This document shows, piece by piece, positions 1-8,609 of a DNA stretch of 64,000 nucleotides (the first letter of the stretch is position 1; every line of letters starts with the position of its first letter). Under the pieces are notes generated by a model that saw only the letters and a list, made by a program, of their open reading frames with translations, ran no database searches and was not told where the DNA came from. The stretch is from NCBI GenBank assembly GCA_021234155.1, contig JAJEKV010000045.1:10608631-10672630 (forward strand), given 5' to 3'. The DNA is from Isoetes taiwanensis (lineage: Eukaryota > Streptophyta > Lycopodiopsida > Isoetales > Isoetaceae). A program made the translations under genes and the position numbers.

Positions 1-61
1 ATTGACTCTTTAATTACTGCACACCTTGAGCAAGCGGACATTCTATGTTTTTCGGGAATTT

Positions 62-888
62 TCACAAGACCAATTCACTTTTTCCGATCACGGTGAAGTG
101 TGAGTAAGAGATGTCTTTGAAGCTGAGTGCAAGTCTCTTTGTACTCATTGAAAACATCTTTTTGGTGATGTTATCGGTTAAATGATACATGTTCTTTGTT
201 AGGTAGCTTCTCACATGTTTCTCGAAATATTTCTCCATCCATGACCACGGCTGACAAGGGCATGCATGGTTACAACTCTTCTTGGTCCACAATGATCATC
301 GATTGCTGGATTTTTGTCCGATCTTTTATGTATTCTAGACATTACGGTGGACCCTAAATGGTGGACAACCATAAAACATTTTCGGCAAACTTCTTCACGG
401 TTAATGTAGTGCAAGAAGGTGTTGTGGTCTGGTCTTACATGATAAGCTAAGTAGGCATTACAGTGCGCCAATGTCATGGAAGGCTGTAGTTGTCTCTAGC
501 GCGCGTAATTTAGCCATGTTAAATCTGTTAATGCAACCCAATGGCAGCATTTAGTTCTCAAGAGTTTCCTCATTTTGTGTTCATCCATAAGATTTCTTCT
601 TCTTACAGAGGAGCACGCCCTCAAACCAAAATCCACCTTGAATTTCTTCGAAGATTGGCTGGAGAACATGTAATCTCTTTGTTCCTCGTTGGGGTTTTCA
701 TCTTCTGATGAAACTTCTACTCTGGGGGTGACTTCCTCTGTCCTGAGTGGTGTGTTTGTAGAGGAAAACAGACCACGTGAAGTTGTTCCCGGAAAAGGCG
801 GTGGTACAGTGTTAAAGGATGGTGATGGCCCATAAGAGGTTGTGGCATCGGTTTGTTCTTGTACCATCTTGAAAAGGAGTTCTTGCAA
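62..888 (-). pseudogene. Degenerate transposase-like gene, N-terminal part (DUF7869/DDE-type family suspected)
   Basis: On the minus strand one reading frame runs from 888 towards 211 with a single in-frame TAG near 496. Coding sense then continues in another frame (292 to 62), so at least one stop and one frameshift are present. The start is rich in Ser, Pro, Thr and acidic residues, and similar P/S/T-rich coding continues upstream to about 1149. The core contains an EEVCRKCFMVVHHLG segment, which resembles the region before the catalytic core in the plant transposase-like family whose C-terminal part is seen at 51.5-53.3 kb. The catalytic half would lie beyond the left edge. Family assignment is from memory of motif patterns and is tentative; it could also be a host gene remnant. 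Confidence 0.4.
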
Positions 889-1774
889 ACATCTCCTTTA
901 GAGCGGATTTGGAATTCACGCAAAGCCATGTGTCACAACCGTTGTGTGAAGAGGAGTGCATGCTGGAGCATCGTCCTCATTTGTAGTGAAGTCCTGGTGA
1001 GAGAAATTGTAGTGAATCTCACAGTCTTCTTTACTTTCTGTGTTCCTTGTATGTTTGAATGAAGGGGGCGAAGCTACAAGCGGGGAGGGGGTAGCTTGTT
1101 CTTGAACACCCGTTGTTGTGGAGCTTACAGAGGTCCGGGGATGGAACAAAGGGTGGTGGCAACATGCTCGAACAGGACTTGGTGGCGGTTGGAAGGGTGG
1201 TGGAAGTCGCTACGTCTTTGGACTCGGTGTGTCTTGAGAAGCAACAACGATGAAGGCGATGTAGGAGTCGGAGAATGCTGGTCTTGAGTAGAAATAACGC
1301 GTTGTTCCCAAAGCGTGTCCTCGAGAACTAGGCGAGTTTGAGACAACAAAAGGTGGTGGAAGCTTGTTCCGCGGCGGTTCGTCATTTTAACAAGCGCAAA
1401 ATAGTGAAGAGATTTGAGAAACCTTCTGTAGTGCAGAGCTTTTCTTATTCCCGAATACATGCCCACGTAGTACAAGTAGAAGTTCCAGTACTAATCAAGT
1501 GAAAGTCAAAATAAAAGCTATTCTGGAATACACAGGATTAGGATAATAGAGCCAAACGTATTCCGCTTCACATAAAGTGCAAGACGAAAATGATACCTTT
1601 AAAAGGAAATTTAAGCGGCCTTGATTGCGTATTCAGGTCTCTCGAGCTCAAGTCGCCCGGCGCCAGCCAACCAGTACTTCGATTAAAATATTCAGAGACT
1701 GTATTCCGATAGACATAGAGAAAAATGGAGAGGTGAGTTAGAAAGTACAATGTACAATCCTTTGTGTGCTTGTT
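889..1774. other. Flank with P/S/T-rich coding remnants and isolated palindrome half-sites
   Basis: Minus-strand open frames between 889 and 1475 are Ser/Thr/Pro-rich and probably continue the degenerate gene to the left; no start can be fixed. From about 1440 isolated, imperfect versions of the GTATTCC/GGAATAC palindrome appear (near 1447, 1521-1533, 1558 and 1687), ahead of the dense array. Confidence 0.4.
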
Positions 1775-2058
1775 TGTTATTCCCGAATACACTATCGCCT
1801 TCACTCGAAGTCGAAAGTGTATTCCGGAATACACTATCGCCTTCACGCGAAGGCGAAAGTGTATTCCATACACTTTCGCCTTAATACACTTTCGCCTTCG
1901 CGTGAAGGCGATAGTGTATTCGAATACACCCGTGGCGAAAGTGTATTCCGGCGAAAGTGTATTCCGGAATACACTTTGGCTTACACCCTCAGTCGAAAGT
2001 GTATTCCGGAATACACTTTCGACTGAGGGTGTAAGCCAAAGTGTATTCCGGAATACAC
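1775..2058. repeat. Array of GTGTATTCCGGAATACAC palindromes, 42-bp spacing
   Basis: Perfect 18-bp palindromes GTGTATTCCGGAATACAC lie at 1817-1834, 1957-1974, 1999-2016 and 2041-2058. Imperfect copies lie at 1775 and 1859, and a 16-bp version GTGTATTCGAATACAC lies at 1914-1929. Starts 1775, 1817, 1859 and again 1957, 1999, 2041 are spaced exactly 42 bp. The sequence between sites is itself inverted (ACTTTCGCC/GGCGAAAGT, ACTTTGGCT/AGCCAAAGT), so each unit can fold into a hairpin. The same motif recurs only in introns and flank of the adjacent methyltransferase gene. It may be a site array bound by that gene's product, or tail-to-tail micro-foldback elements; the sequence does not decide. Confidence 0.9.
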
Positions 2059-2097
2059 TGTCCACTTCTGGGTTTGAAAGGTCTTTTCTTGCGCTAT

Positions 2098-2419
2098 GGG
2101 TGAAAGCATGCTACGGTGTACCACTTTTGGAACCCTCAAAAGTACCTACACTGGGTACTTTTAAAACTGGAACTTTCTGTTTTTTCTTCCCATTAAAATC
2201 AATCCAAAATTTTTGAATTGAAGGTCAATAACATGTCAATCTATAATAGTAGATGATGACAATACTATTAGAGACTAAAATGAATGGATCAACTCTCAAA
2301 CTTATTGTTTATTGAGACATTTATGCAAGTTCCTAGTACCCAGTGCTGGGTACTTTTTTGGGTAGTTTTGCACTCCCTAAAAAGAACTTTAGATGGTACA
2401 CCCTAGCATGCTTTCACCC
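2098..2419. mobile_element. MITE, 322 bp, copy 1
   Basis: Begins GGGTGAAAGCATGCTA and ends with the matching inverted sequence TAGCATGCTTTCACCC; the terminal inverted repeats extend about 25 bp through GGTGTACCA. It is non-coding and AT-rich, with GTACCCAGTG-type internal repeats. A second copy of the same length lies inverted at 34733-35054. Left flank reads CTAT and right flank TATG, consistent with a short TA/TAT target duplication, though the other copy does not resolve it. It sits between the palindrome array and the first recognisable exon of the ParB-methyltransferase gene, possibly inside its 5' intron. Confidence 0.85.
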
Positions 2420-2652
2420 TATGTTTAGGCGTTTTTTAGGCTTTTTAGACTTGTTGAAGCCTGTTTTTGTGTCAAGGTTGCACTCTTGTTTTTGCCTTTT
2501 TGACCTATTTTTGTACTATTTTTGTCTTTTGTTTAAGACATTTTGTATTCTGGAATAGCTTTCTGCCACTGTTTTCACTAAAAAAGTCGTGTTTACACTT
2601 AAATGTGTACAGGCAAGAAAGCGGCAAGAAACATCAGAAGAAGCCCATCAAG

Positions 2653-4014
2653 ATGTCCCAGAAGCCGCACCCACAGAGAAGGGTTGAAGACGATGCTGCG
2701 CCTGCGATTTACGAAAACCCTCAAACGCAGTGGTTCTTTACTAGGAGAACATCTGGAAAGTACAGTACCCTTACCTTCTTGCATGTTTGTCGGAGTGCTG
2801 GGAATAAAAGATACGATGACAGAGAGTTTGTTTGCATGGGCACCATACAAGCTGTTAGTGAAATAGCCGGGGAGTCAGGACAACGAGGCAAACTATCCTT
2901 TGCGACGTCCCAAGGATTTATTCATGTTGATGAAGCCTACTTTAGAATGGTCAAAGTAAACCCGCTGCCCCTTTACAAGTATGTGTCGCACTACATCAAC
3001 AAGAAACCGCTCAGTGTGATAATCAATGATATTCGAAGCACAACAAGCGAAAACTTCGCTTACAGCCCATCAGTGAGCCCATCAGGGAGCCCATCAGGGA
3101 GTCCTTCAGTGAGCCCATCAGGGAGCCCATCAGGGGGGTCATCAGATGGAGGGTCCCAAGAACAAGAAGCAGATGTTCCGCCAGTGCCGCCAAAAAAACA
3201 AAGCAGGCCACGAGCCACCATAGCCGCTAAGGAACCAAAGAAGCGGAAGGTAAAGCAGCTTGAAGTTGCTGAAATCGACGAGGAACCAAAAACGAAGAAG
3301 GGAAAGGGCAAGGCTCCTGGGGTGGCCATTAAAGAAAAGAAGGTGGATAAGACCTCAGAGAGGATGGAACAAATAAATCTTAATAAGTACGTTCAAGGAG
3401 TAATATACTTGCCAGTAACTTCCATGAGGTTGCCACCGAAGAATGAAGCTGGTGAGCGCCCCCTTCAGGTTCGAAAAATCTATGCTGATCATTTAAGAAA
3501 TTTGAAGGACAGAATAAGGAGCAACCCCAATGCCCATGTTGCTCCAATTGTTGTTCTTGTTAATGAGAACCGGTGCATGGACCCCAAGGACTCTGACGAG
3601 GAGAAAATCACGGAACACTTACATGCACTATGTCCTTGGGGAAACCACGGTTTCAAAGCAAGGAGGCAGGTTTGTACAAAGAAAAAAAACAACCCAAGAT
3701 ATCTCTCTCGTGCTTTCTGCTTGTTTCGCGTGGCACGACAGGACGAAGAAGCCAAAATCGTTACCAACACGCACAATGCTGACAACGAATATAAGCTGAA
3801 AATGAGCTTTGTCGACAAAATCAGGTTCATGCACATGGAATATATGATATTCAAAGAAAAATATGGAGATGATTTGAAGAAACCACAATACTCATTGGAA
3901 CTAAAGGAAGGCGTGTCTTTGTGGAGTCTTTGCCTCAAATCTGACGAGGCTAACAAGCGGCGGTCTCTAATACCACCGCGACAAGCTGGTTCGGCTAGCC
4001 TTGAGAGATGGCGA
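2653..4014 (+). CDS. ParB/sulfiredoxin-like domain exon of a ParB-methyltransferase gene (copy 1)
   Basis: Large exon; an acceptor (TGTACAG) ends at 2612 and the first good ATG is at 2653, so an upstream exon may exist. The donor GA|GTAAGT at 4014/4015 closes it in phase 0. Order: an unrecognised N-terminal domain (about 2690-3050); a Ser-Pro-Gly repeat linker of about eight tetrads (3062-3150); a lysine-rich stretch with the nuclear-localisation-like EPKKRKVKQ (3232-3258); then a ParB/Srx-like domain (about 3400-3860). The last shows the pattern R-x-IYADHLRNLKDRI, PIVVLVNEN, GNHGFKARRQ at 3640-3669 (ParB proteins have GNHR..A; the Arg is Gly here) and a DEEAKIVTNTHN helix. In bacteria and phages this fold is often fused or linked to DNA methyltransferases, as here. 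The protein is presumably nuclear. Activity of the ParB part (DNA binding, NTPase or nuclease) cannot be read from sequence. Confidence 0.7.
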
Positions 4015-4077
4015 GTAAGTTGTTTTTGTATACGGAATACCCCCGCAGCCCTCCCAGCGATATCGCTTTCTTCTCAG

Positions 4078-4775
4078 ATTTGGGACCTCCAAAGCGAAAT
4101 ATTCACCATGTTCGGCGTGGTGATTTGAAAAGCAAAGGCAAGGTCTCAGAAAGAAAAAAGGATCCGGCGTCCCCAAAAAAAGGAAATGACAATCAACGTG
4201 TGGCGAGAAATCTGAGGGCTTCACGGATATGGATATACTAGAAAGGCTACTGCAAAAGGTTGTCGATAAAGAATTTACTCTCGAAGAAATGTCCAAGGAG
4301 CTCCACAAGTAAGAATGCCACTTTGGGTTTTTGTTTGGTAGGCATAAGTGTAGTTCGAAAAACACTGGCTCACACACGAAAGCCAAATTGTATTCCAGAA
4401 TACAATTTGGCTCACACACGGTGTACCGTGTGTGAGCCAAATTGAACAAAGTGTATTCCAGAATACACTTTGGCTCACATACGAAAGCCAAAGTGTATTC
4501 CGGAATACACTTTGGCTTTCGTGTCTGAGCCAAAGTGTATTTTGGAATACACTATGGCTTACAGTTTTTTAAGTAGTTCTTTTTTGTTGCTTTCCTTTTT
4601 AGTTTTCTTCCTTCTAACGTTTGTGTGGTCTTACAGCCAGAAAAATGTCATCACATGTCAAACCTGCTTAATGGAACAATTAAATGTTGACAGCTGGGAA
4701 AGGTGCAAAGAGCTTTATCCTATAGCAACCTCAGACGAAAGGATTGTCCAGTATGCGCCAAATTTTGAAGGCTGG
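4078..4775 (+). CDS. Middle exons of ParB-methyltransferase gene copy 1
   Basis: A 63-bp intron (GTAAGT...TTCTCAG, 4015-4077) follows the ParB exon. Coding then becomes ambiguous. One frame encodes a Lys-rich segment with PKKRK (4166-4186) and then MDILERLLQKVVDKEFTLEE (4229-4288) to the donor CACAA|GTAAGA at 4314, but it has an in-frame TGA at 4187-4189. The next exon begins after TTACAG at 4636 and joins in phase (AA+C). It encodes two CxxC-like cysteines (ITCQTCLMEQL), SWERCKELYPI and APNFEGW, ending at the donor GG|GTACGT (4775). The paralogue downstream preserves this last exon end, ECKLLYP...NFSGW, which supports the exon model. The stop at 4187 is either an unrecognised small intron, a sequence error or decay. 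Confidence 0.5.
4389..4552. repeat. Intronic array of GTGTATTCCGGAATACAC-type palindromes
   Basis: Sites start at 4451 (central C>A variant), 4493 (perfect) and 4535 (TTTGGAATAC variant), spaced exactly 42 bp as in the upstream array. A further site lies at 4389-4406 (TTGTATTCCAGAATACAA). The spacers are inverted repeats of TTTGGCTCACACACG, including a near-perfect hairpin around 4408-4445. The whole array lies inside the intron between the exons ending at 4314 and starting at 4637, so it would be spliced out of the methyltransferase mRNA. Confidence 0.9.
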
Positions 4776-4837
4776 GTACGTTGATTTGTTTTTTATATTG
4801 TTGTCTTTCTTGTTACTAAGACGTTCTTTTTTTGCAG

Positions 4838-5957
4838 AGCAAAAAGAAAAACAAAGACCTGCCGGAGGGCTTCATGCACTTGGTCAGGACAGCACGAGAA
4901 GAGAGGACGCTGGCGGACAGGCGTGTTCTGGATTCTGAGCCCTCCGATTACGAAAGGTTTACAATGTTCGATCAAAATAACCTATTCTCTATTGTACACG
5001 GTGATTGCACCAAATTAGTCGAATCAATAAAGCTTCAAGATTTTACCTTGGTAATAGCTGACCTTCCATATGGATTCAAGCTCAAAGACAGCCGCTACGA
5101 CGACCAGCCATTTAAAAACTCTGAGTTTAATGCTTTCGTCGACGGCATAAAGCAGATTACCACGGCAAAACATTGGAGGTTGGTCGTATTTCACTCAAGC
5201 ATGCAATCCGGCCTTGTGGAAGCTGGTTTTAAGAATCATTTTGGTTCCCCTACGCAAGCTGGTATGAAAACATGGTTTGGTAAGCACTTATTCTGGAATA
5301 CATATATTTGTTTTAAGTTCTTTTTCTTTTAGTAACACCTGCGAGCATTGTTAGGAATTTCTATTCCGGAATACGTTTCCTTCGGCTGTACTTAAATCCT
5401 CTTTTCTTTTTTTGTTCTTAAGGTACAAAACAAATATAAATTACCATGGCGGAGGCCCTAGACTGTTGAGTAAAGTCGAATATCTCCACGTCGCTTATTG
5501 GAGTTTTGATGGGAAACGTACAATGGAACACTTCAACACAGCAGCGTGTCAGAACTTTTCGAACGTGTTGGAGTTTCCAGCGGTTTTGCAGAAGCTGCAG
5601 GACCCTAGTGCACAAGGAAGAATAGTGAATCACTATCAGAAGCCACAGAAGTTGATTAACCATCTTCTGGACATGTTCTCACGTCCAGGAGATTGGGTGC
5701 TCGACGCATTTTCTGGCTCTGGTACAACTATTGCTTGTGCATTGAAAAAGGGCTGTAACTGTGTAGCAATTGATATTGATAAGGAGGCTGTCGGTTTCAT
5801 TAAAATGAGACTTTCTGCTTTACCAACTCTACCAGACGAGAATCAAGAGTTGGGGGCAAAGTCTAATTCTGATTTTGCTAAGATGACATCATCGGAAATA
5901 CAGCCTCCCTTTACAAGCTCCTTAGATGACGAAGCTACTTTTGCAGAGTTGAAGTAG
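4838..5957 (+). CDS. Beta-class DNA methyltransferase exons of copy 1
   Basis: The exon after the TTTTGCAG acceptor (4837) encodes SKKKNKDLPEG, then IVHGDCTKL and motif IV IADLPYGF (DLPY at 5060-5071). The intron donor is GGTAAGC at 5280. The last exon starts at 5423 after TTCTTAAG, with KTNINYHGGGPR, the substrate-side region, then motif I DAFSGSGTT (about 5703-5726) and a following VAIDID acidic loop. Motif IV before motif I is the permuted order of beta-class N4-cytosine/N6-adenine methyltransferases. The splice does not keep frame as written. Compared with the paralogue (AGFENCVW then donor), copy 1 lacks one base near 5266, which shifts the frame just before the donor. The frame stops at 5955-5957, but coding sense continues in another frame to a TGA at about 6089, a second apparent frameshift. 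Either sequence errors or early decay. Base modified and target site are unknown. Confidence 0.65.
5286..5376. repeat. Two isolated GGAATAC palindromes in last intron of copy 1
   Basis: The last intron of copy 1 carries ATTCTGGAATACA at about 5290-5302 and CTATTCCGGAATACG at about 5361-5375. They keep the central TTCCGGAA/TTCTGGAA of the array motif but lack the inverted spacers and the 42-bp spacing. A variant, TATACGGAATAC, is also in the 63-bp intron near 4029-4040. Confidence 0.7.
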
Positions 5958-6388
5958 CTCTTGCTGCCATACCGGAATCAACTACTGACACTGAGAAGCC
6001 TAAGTCACCAGAAAACGGTGAGAAGATACAAACCGACCAAGCAGAGAGCAGTAAGAATAATGAAGAAGACTACAATTTAGATCTCTGAGGGACCTTTCGC
6101 TGTGGTTAATTACTGATATTTATTATTGATTGCCATTACTGATGTAACAAAAAAACAGTAAAGAAATTATTATTGTTATTTTTACTAAATTTGTGTTTTT
6201 TTTACATCCACATACAAATAATTTTGTACTCATGTCTCAATTTAGCTATTTTCAGGTGCTTCACTCCAAAAACGAAAGTCGTGTCCAAAAAATACCCCAA
6301 AACTAAGCCAAAAAAAAAATTGATACTCCTGAAACTTTAAACCTCTCTTAAAAAAGCCCACTTTTTAGAATGATGTATTTTTTCAGAA
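5958..6388 (+). other. 3' coding remainder and UTR-like region of copy 1
   Basis: From about 5952 to 6090 a shifted frame encodes an acidic, polar tail (VALAAIPESTTDTEKPK... ending YNLDL and TGA), probably the true C-terminus if one base is corrected. The rest to 6388 is AT-rich with A-runs and no coding signal. Confidence 0.5.
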
Positions 6389-6443
6389 GGAATCTTTCAA
6401 ACGGGAGTGCTGCAACACTCCCGTTTAATTTGCAACCTTGTTA
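6389..6443 (+). other. Conserved hairpin at 3' end of copy 1
   Basis: GGAATCTTTCAAACG (6389-6403) opens into a perfect 11-bp stem, AAACGGGAGTG / CACTCCCGTTT (6399-6409 with 6416-6426), with loop CTGCAA, followed by AATTTGCAACCTTGTTA (6427-6443). The same layout, with identical outer sequence but a different paired stem, ends copy 2 at 8610-8663. It may be an mRNA 3' structure or a mobile-element terminus; Helitron-like hairpins differ in ending CTRR, which is not seen here. Confidence 0.8.
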
Positions 6444-6635
6444 GGAGTGCAAGCTTCTATACCCAAGTTGTACCACTGATAGTATCATCAGAGAGCACGC
6501 TGTTAACTTCAGTGGCTGGGTAAGTTTTGCCAAACATATGTTCTGTGTTTGTGCCTTTTTCTCACAGTATTCTTACAGAACAAGAAAAAGGGGCTACCCG
6601 CTGGATTTTTAAACCTGGTTCGTAGGGCCAAGGAA

Positions 6636-6868
6636 GATAGATAGATAGATAGATAGTATTTTAATGTCACGCCACTAGGCAGCATCCAACTGGACATGTG
6701 ACCGTACACCACACTACATTGCTCAGTTGGGCTCTGCCCCCAACCACTTTACATTGCGTCTGTGGGTTTTGACACCCAACAGTTCATAGTGCGATTCTGG
6801 GCAGTCTCGAACTCGAGACCTATAGTTGCAAGAACTAGTGTGTTACCACTAGACCAAACAGAGGCAGA
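6636..6868 (-). mobile_element. tRNA-derived SINE inserted in copy 2 exon
   Basis: Read on the minus strand it begins TCTGTTTGGTCTAGTGGTAA, matching a tRNA A box. About 35 bp later it has a B-box-like GAGTTCGAGAC (6803-6813), then an unrelated body. It ends in (ATCT)n, seen on the plus strand as GATA repeats at 6636-6657. It interrupts the methyltransferase-like exon between RRAKE and RFKAIEQGKEV. A clean target duplication is not obvious. Confidence 0.75.
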
Positions 6869-7286
6869 GATTTAAGGCAATCGAACAGGGAAAAGAGGTC
6901 GCCACTAGCAGCTTTGACACTTCTTATGAAAGATTTACAACGTTTGGTCAGGACTGCATGTACAAAGTTGTTCAGGGTGACTGCACGAGGCTGGGGACAC
7001 TTTTGGACAAGCAGAATTTTACATTATGCATTGCAGATATTCCCTATGGTTTCAAAATTAAGGACAGCGCTTTTGACGAGGAGGCTTTCACGCACGTGCA
7101 AGTCCACTCTTTTTTGGATGGCCTGAAGGAAGTCACCTTATCACGCTCTTGGAGGGTCATCATTTTCCATTCCGACCTACAGACGATGTCGGTGCTTAAA
7201 CCTATGGGAGCTGTCTGTAACGCCGGCTTCGAAAACTGCGTTTGGTAAGCTTTACATTTAACGCTTTTTTTTTTTAGTAACTCCAC

Positions 7287-7417
7287 GGTATGAATTTATA
7301 CCACAACTGCCCTAAGGTTTAAATTTAAATGGCAATGCAATGTTTGTATAAATTTATACGGCTTGCCGCCATGGTATAAATTTATACAGCAAGGCAACCC
7401 TGGTATAAATTTATACC
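7287..7417. repeat. Intronic array of GGTATAAATTTATACC palindromes, 28-29 bp spacing
   Basis: Five sites in the last intron of copy 2: 7287-7302 (one mismatch), 7316-7331 (degenerate, GGTTTAAATTTAAATG), 7346-7359, 7374-7387 and 7402-7417 (perfect 16 bp). Centres are 29, 29, 28 and 29 bp apart. The core AAATTT replaces the TCCGGA of copy 1, while the outer GTAT...ATAC arms are the same. No copy-1 type site is seen within copy 2. Confidence 0.9.
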
Positions 7418-8177
7418 GCCACACTACTGGGCTAACTTATTTTCCTTGTTTTCATTTTACTAATATTTAATTGTTGTCTTGTTTGGCGGGGCTTAAAACA
7501 AGCGTCAAAGGGTCATGGTGGTGGTCGCGCTTAGTGAGTTGTTTTGAGCATTTTCATATAGGTTTTTGGTAGCGGATGCCAAAAAAACCATGGTCCATTT
7601 CAACACGCAGAATGAGAAGACTCCTCCTTGCAATGCTTTTCAGTTCCCAGCTGTTCTGCAGAAATTAAGAGACCCACAGCGATAAGGCGCTGTGGTGTCC
7701 CATTATCAGAAGCCACAGCGGCTTATTAATAATTTGATCTGATGGTTTTCTCGCCACGAGCTGGATCTTAGATGCCTTTTCTGGATCAGGCACCACAGCT
7801 GTTTGCGCTTTTAAGCAGGGGCGCAATGTCGTCTCCGTCGACATAGACCCAGATAAAGTAAGTTTCATCAGGACCAGGATAAGCTCTTGTGAATCCTTTC
7901 CTGATGAAAATGAGGAACTGGGAGCAAAAAGAGCGGTGCAGCGATGTTAAAAGGCACTTATACGTAAATCTGACCTCCACTTACCGGGGAAGAAAAGATG
8001 AGGAGGTGGAGTTTGTCGACTTGGAGCCTGTGGTGCACGAAAGCGGAGAAACCGCCTTTGTCTTGGGTGGGACTCGAATCAGAAGGAGGCGTCTCTGCTG
8101 TTGTAAGCTCGCAAGAGCCAGATCCTAAGGGGAATGAGAGTCCTGTGGACTGGGAAGAGCCACCTCTCCCACCTCTC

Positions 8178-8191
8178 GTATAAATTTATAC
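8178..8191. repeat. Single GTATAAATTTATAC palindrome at 3' end of copy 2
   Basis: An exact 14-bp palindrome of the copy-2 type lies at the end of the copy-2 coding remains, 760 bp from the intronic array. Confidence 0.85.
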
Positions 8192-8609
8192 AGACAGAGT
8201 TCTTAACTACTTTCATTGTAAACTATGTGCTAAGTATTATTATAATTTATTTTGATGAAGATTTTTAAATTGAAAGCTTTGTCTCTTCAACAATACTTAA
8301 TTAAAACAACTCTTTCTTGTTCCATGATTTCACACTCTTTGTCTTTCCAATGTTTGATTTTCTTAGTACTTATATTAAGCTTGAAAAAAGACAAACTATA
8401 TTTCCTTCTATTTTTAACAATAAATACTTACTGAGTTATCAAAATTAATGTCTCTCTCCTCAAAACAAGCACTTTTTTTTTGCCCTCTTTTAAAAATGAA
8501 AAGGCTTCAAAAATGTTGCTTTTTTGGGGGGATTCCGAATGCGTATTGCTCAACAATCTATTTTGCTCCCTATTTTGTGTGCTTTTTTCAAGTTTTCCAT
8601 TTTTATAAA
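8192..8609. other. AT-rich 3' flank of copy 2
   Basis: AT-rich sequence with T- and A-runs between the copy-2 coding remains and its terminal hairpin. Its position and composition match the 3' flank of copy 1. No gene is seen. Confidence 0.5.

Larger units (their letters stand above)
6445..8180 (+). pseudogene. 5'-truncated, broken paralogue of the ParB-methyltransferase (copy 2)
   Basis: Coding starts abruptly one base after the copy-1 hairpin tail with ECKLLYP...AVNFSGW, then donor GTAAGT at 6520, matching the copy-1 exon end. The next exon (KGLPAGFLNLVRRAKE, about 6585-6635) is split by a SINE and resumes at 6869. It continues through VVQGDCTRLG and motif IV IADIPYGF (about 7030) to VCNAGFENCVW and donor GTAAGC at 7247. 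The last exon shows HGGGR (about 7515), MVHFNTQ, SHYQKPQRLI, and DAFSGSGTT split by a frameshift (about 7770-7800), then VSVDIDPDKV and FPDENEELGAKR. TAA at about 7683, TGA near 7740 and frameshifts make it non-functional. The whole ParB half is absent. Protein similarity to copy 1 is clear but DNA is well diverged, so this is an old duplication. Confidence 0.8.

Noticed and set aside
1568-2216. Open frames on both strands with repeated VFRNTL / PEYT peptides
   Set aside because: They translate the palindrome array; the repeat is on both strands and carries no start or splice context.
4838-5957. DIRS-type retrotransposon methyltransferase
   Set aside because: DIRS elements carry a Dam-like methylase with RT and tyrosine recombinase; no RT or recombinase is near, and the motif order is the beta-class permutation.
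6389-6443. Helitron 3' end for the methyltransferase hairpin
   Set aside because: The hairpin is not followed by CTRR and the stem sequence varies between copies, unlike Helitron termini of one family.
1775-7417. CRISPR array
   Set aside because: The regularly spaced short palindromes superficially resemble one, but spacers are inverted repeats or unrelated introns, there are no cas genes and the host is eukaryotic.
2653-8180. Bacterial contamination
   Set aside because: The gene has GT-AG introns in consistent phase, a nuclear-localisation-like motif, a plant SINE in the paralogue and plant MITE sequence alongside.
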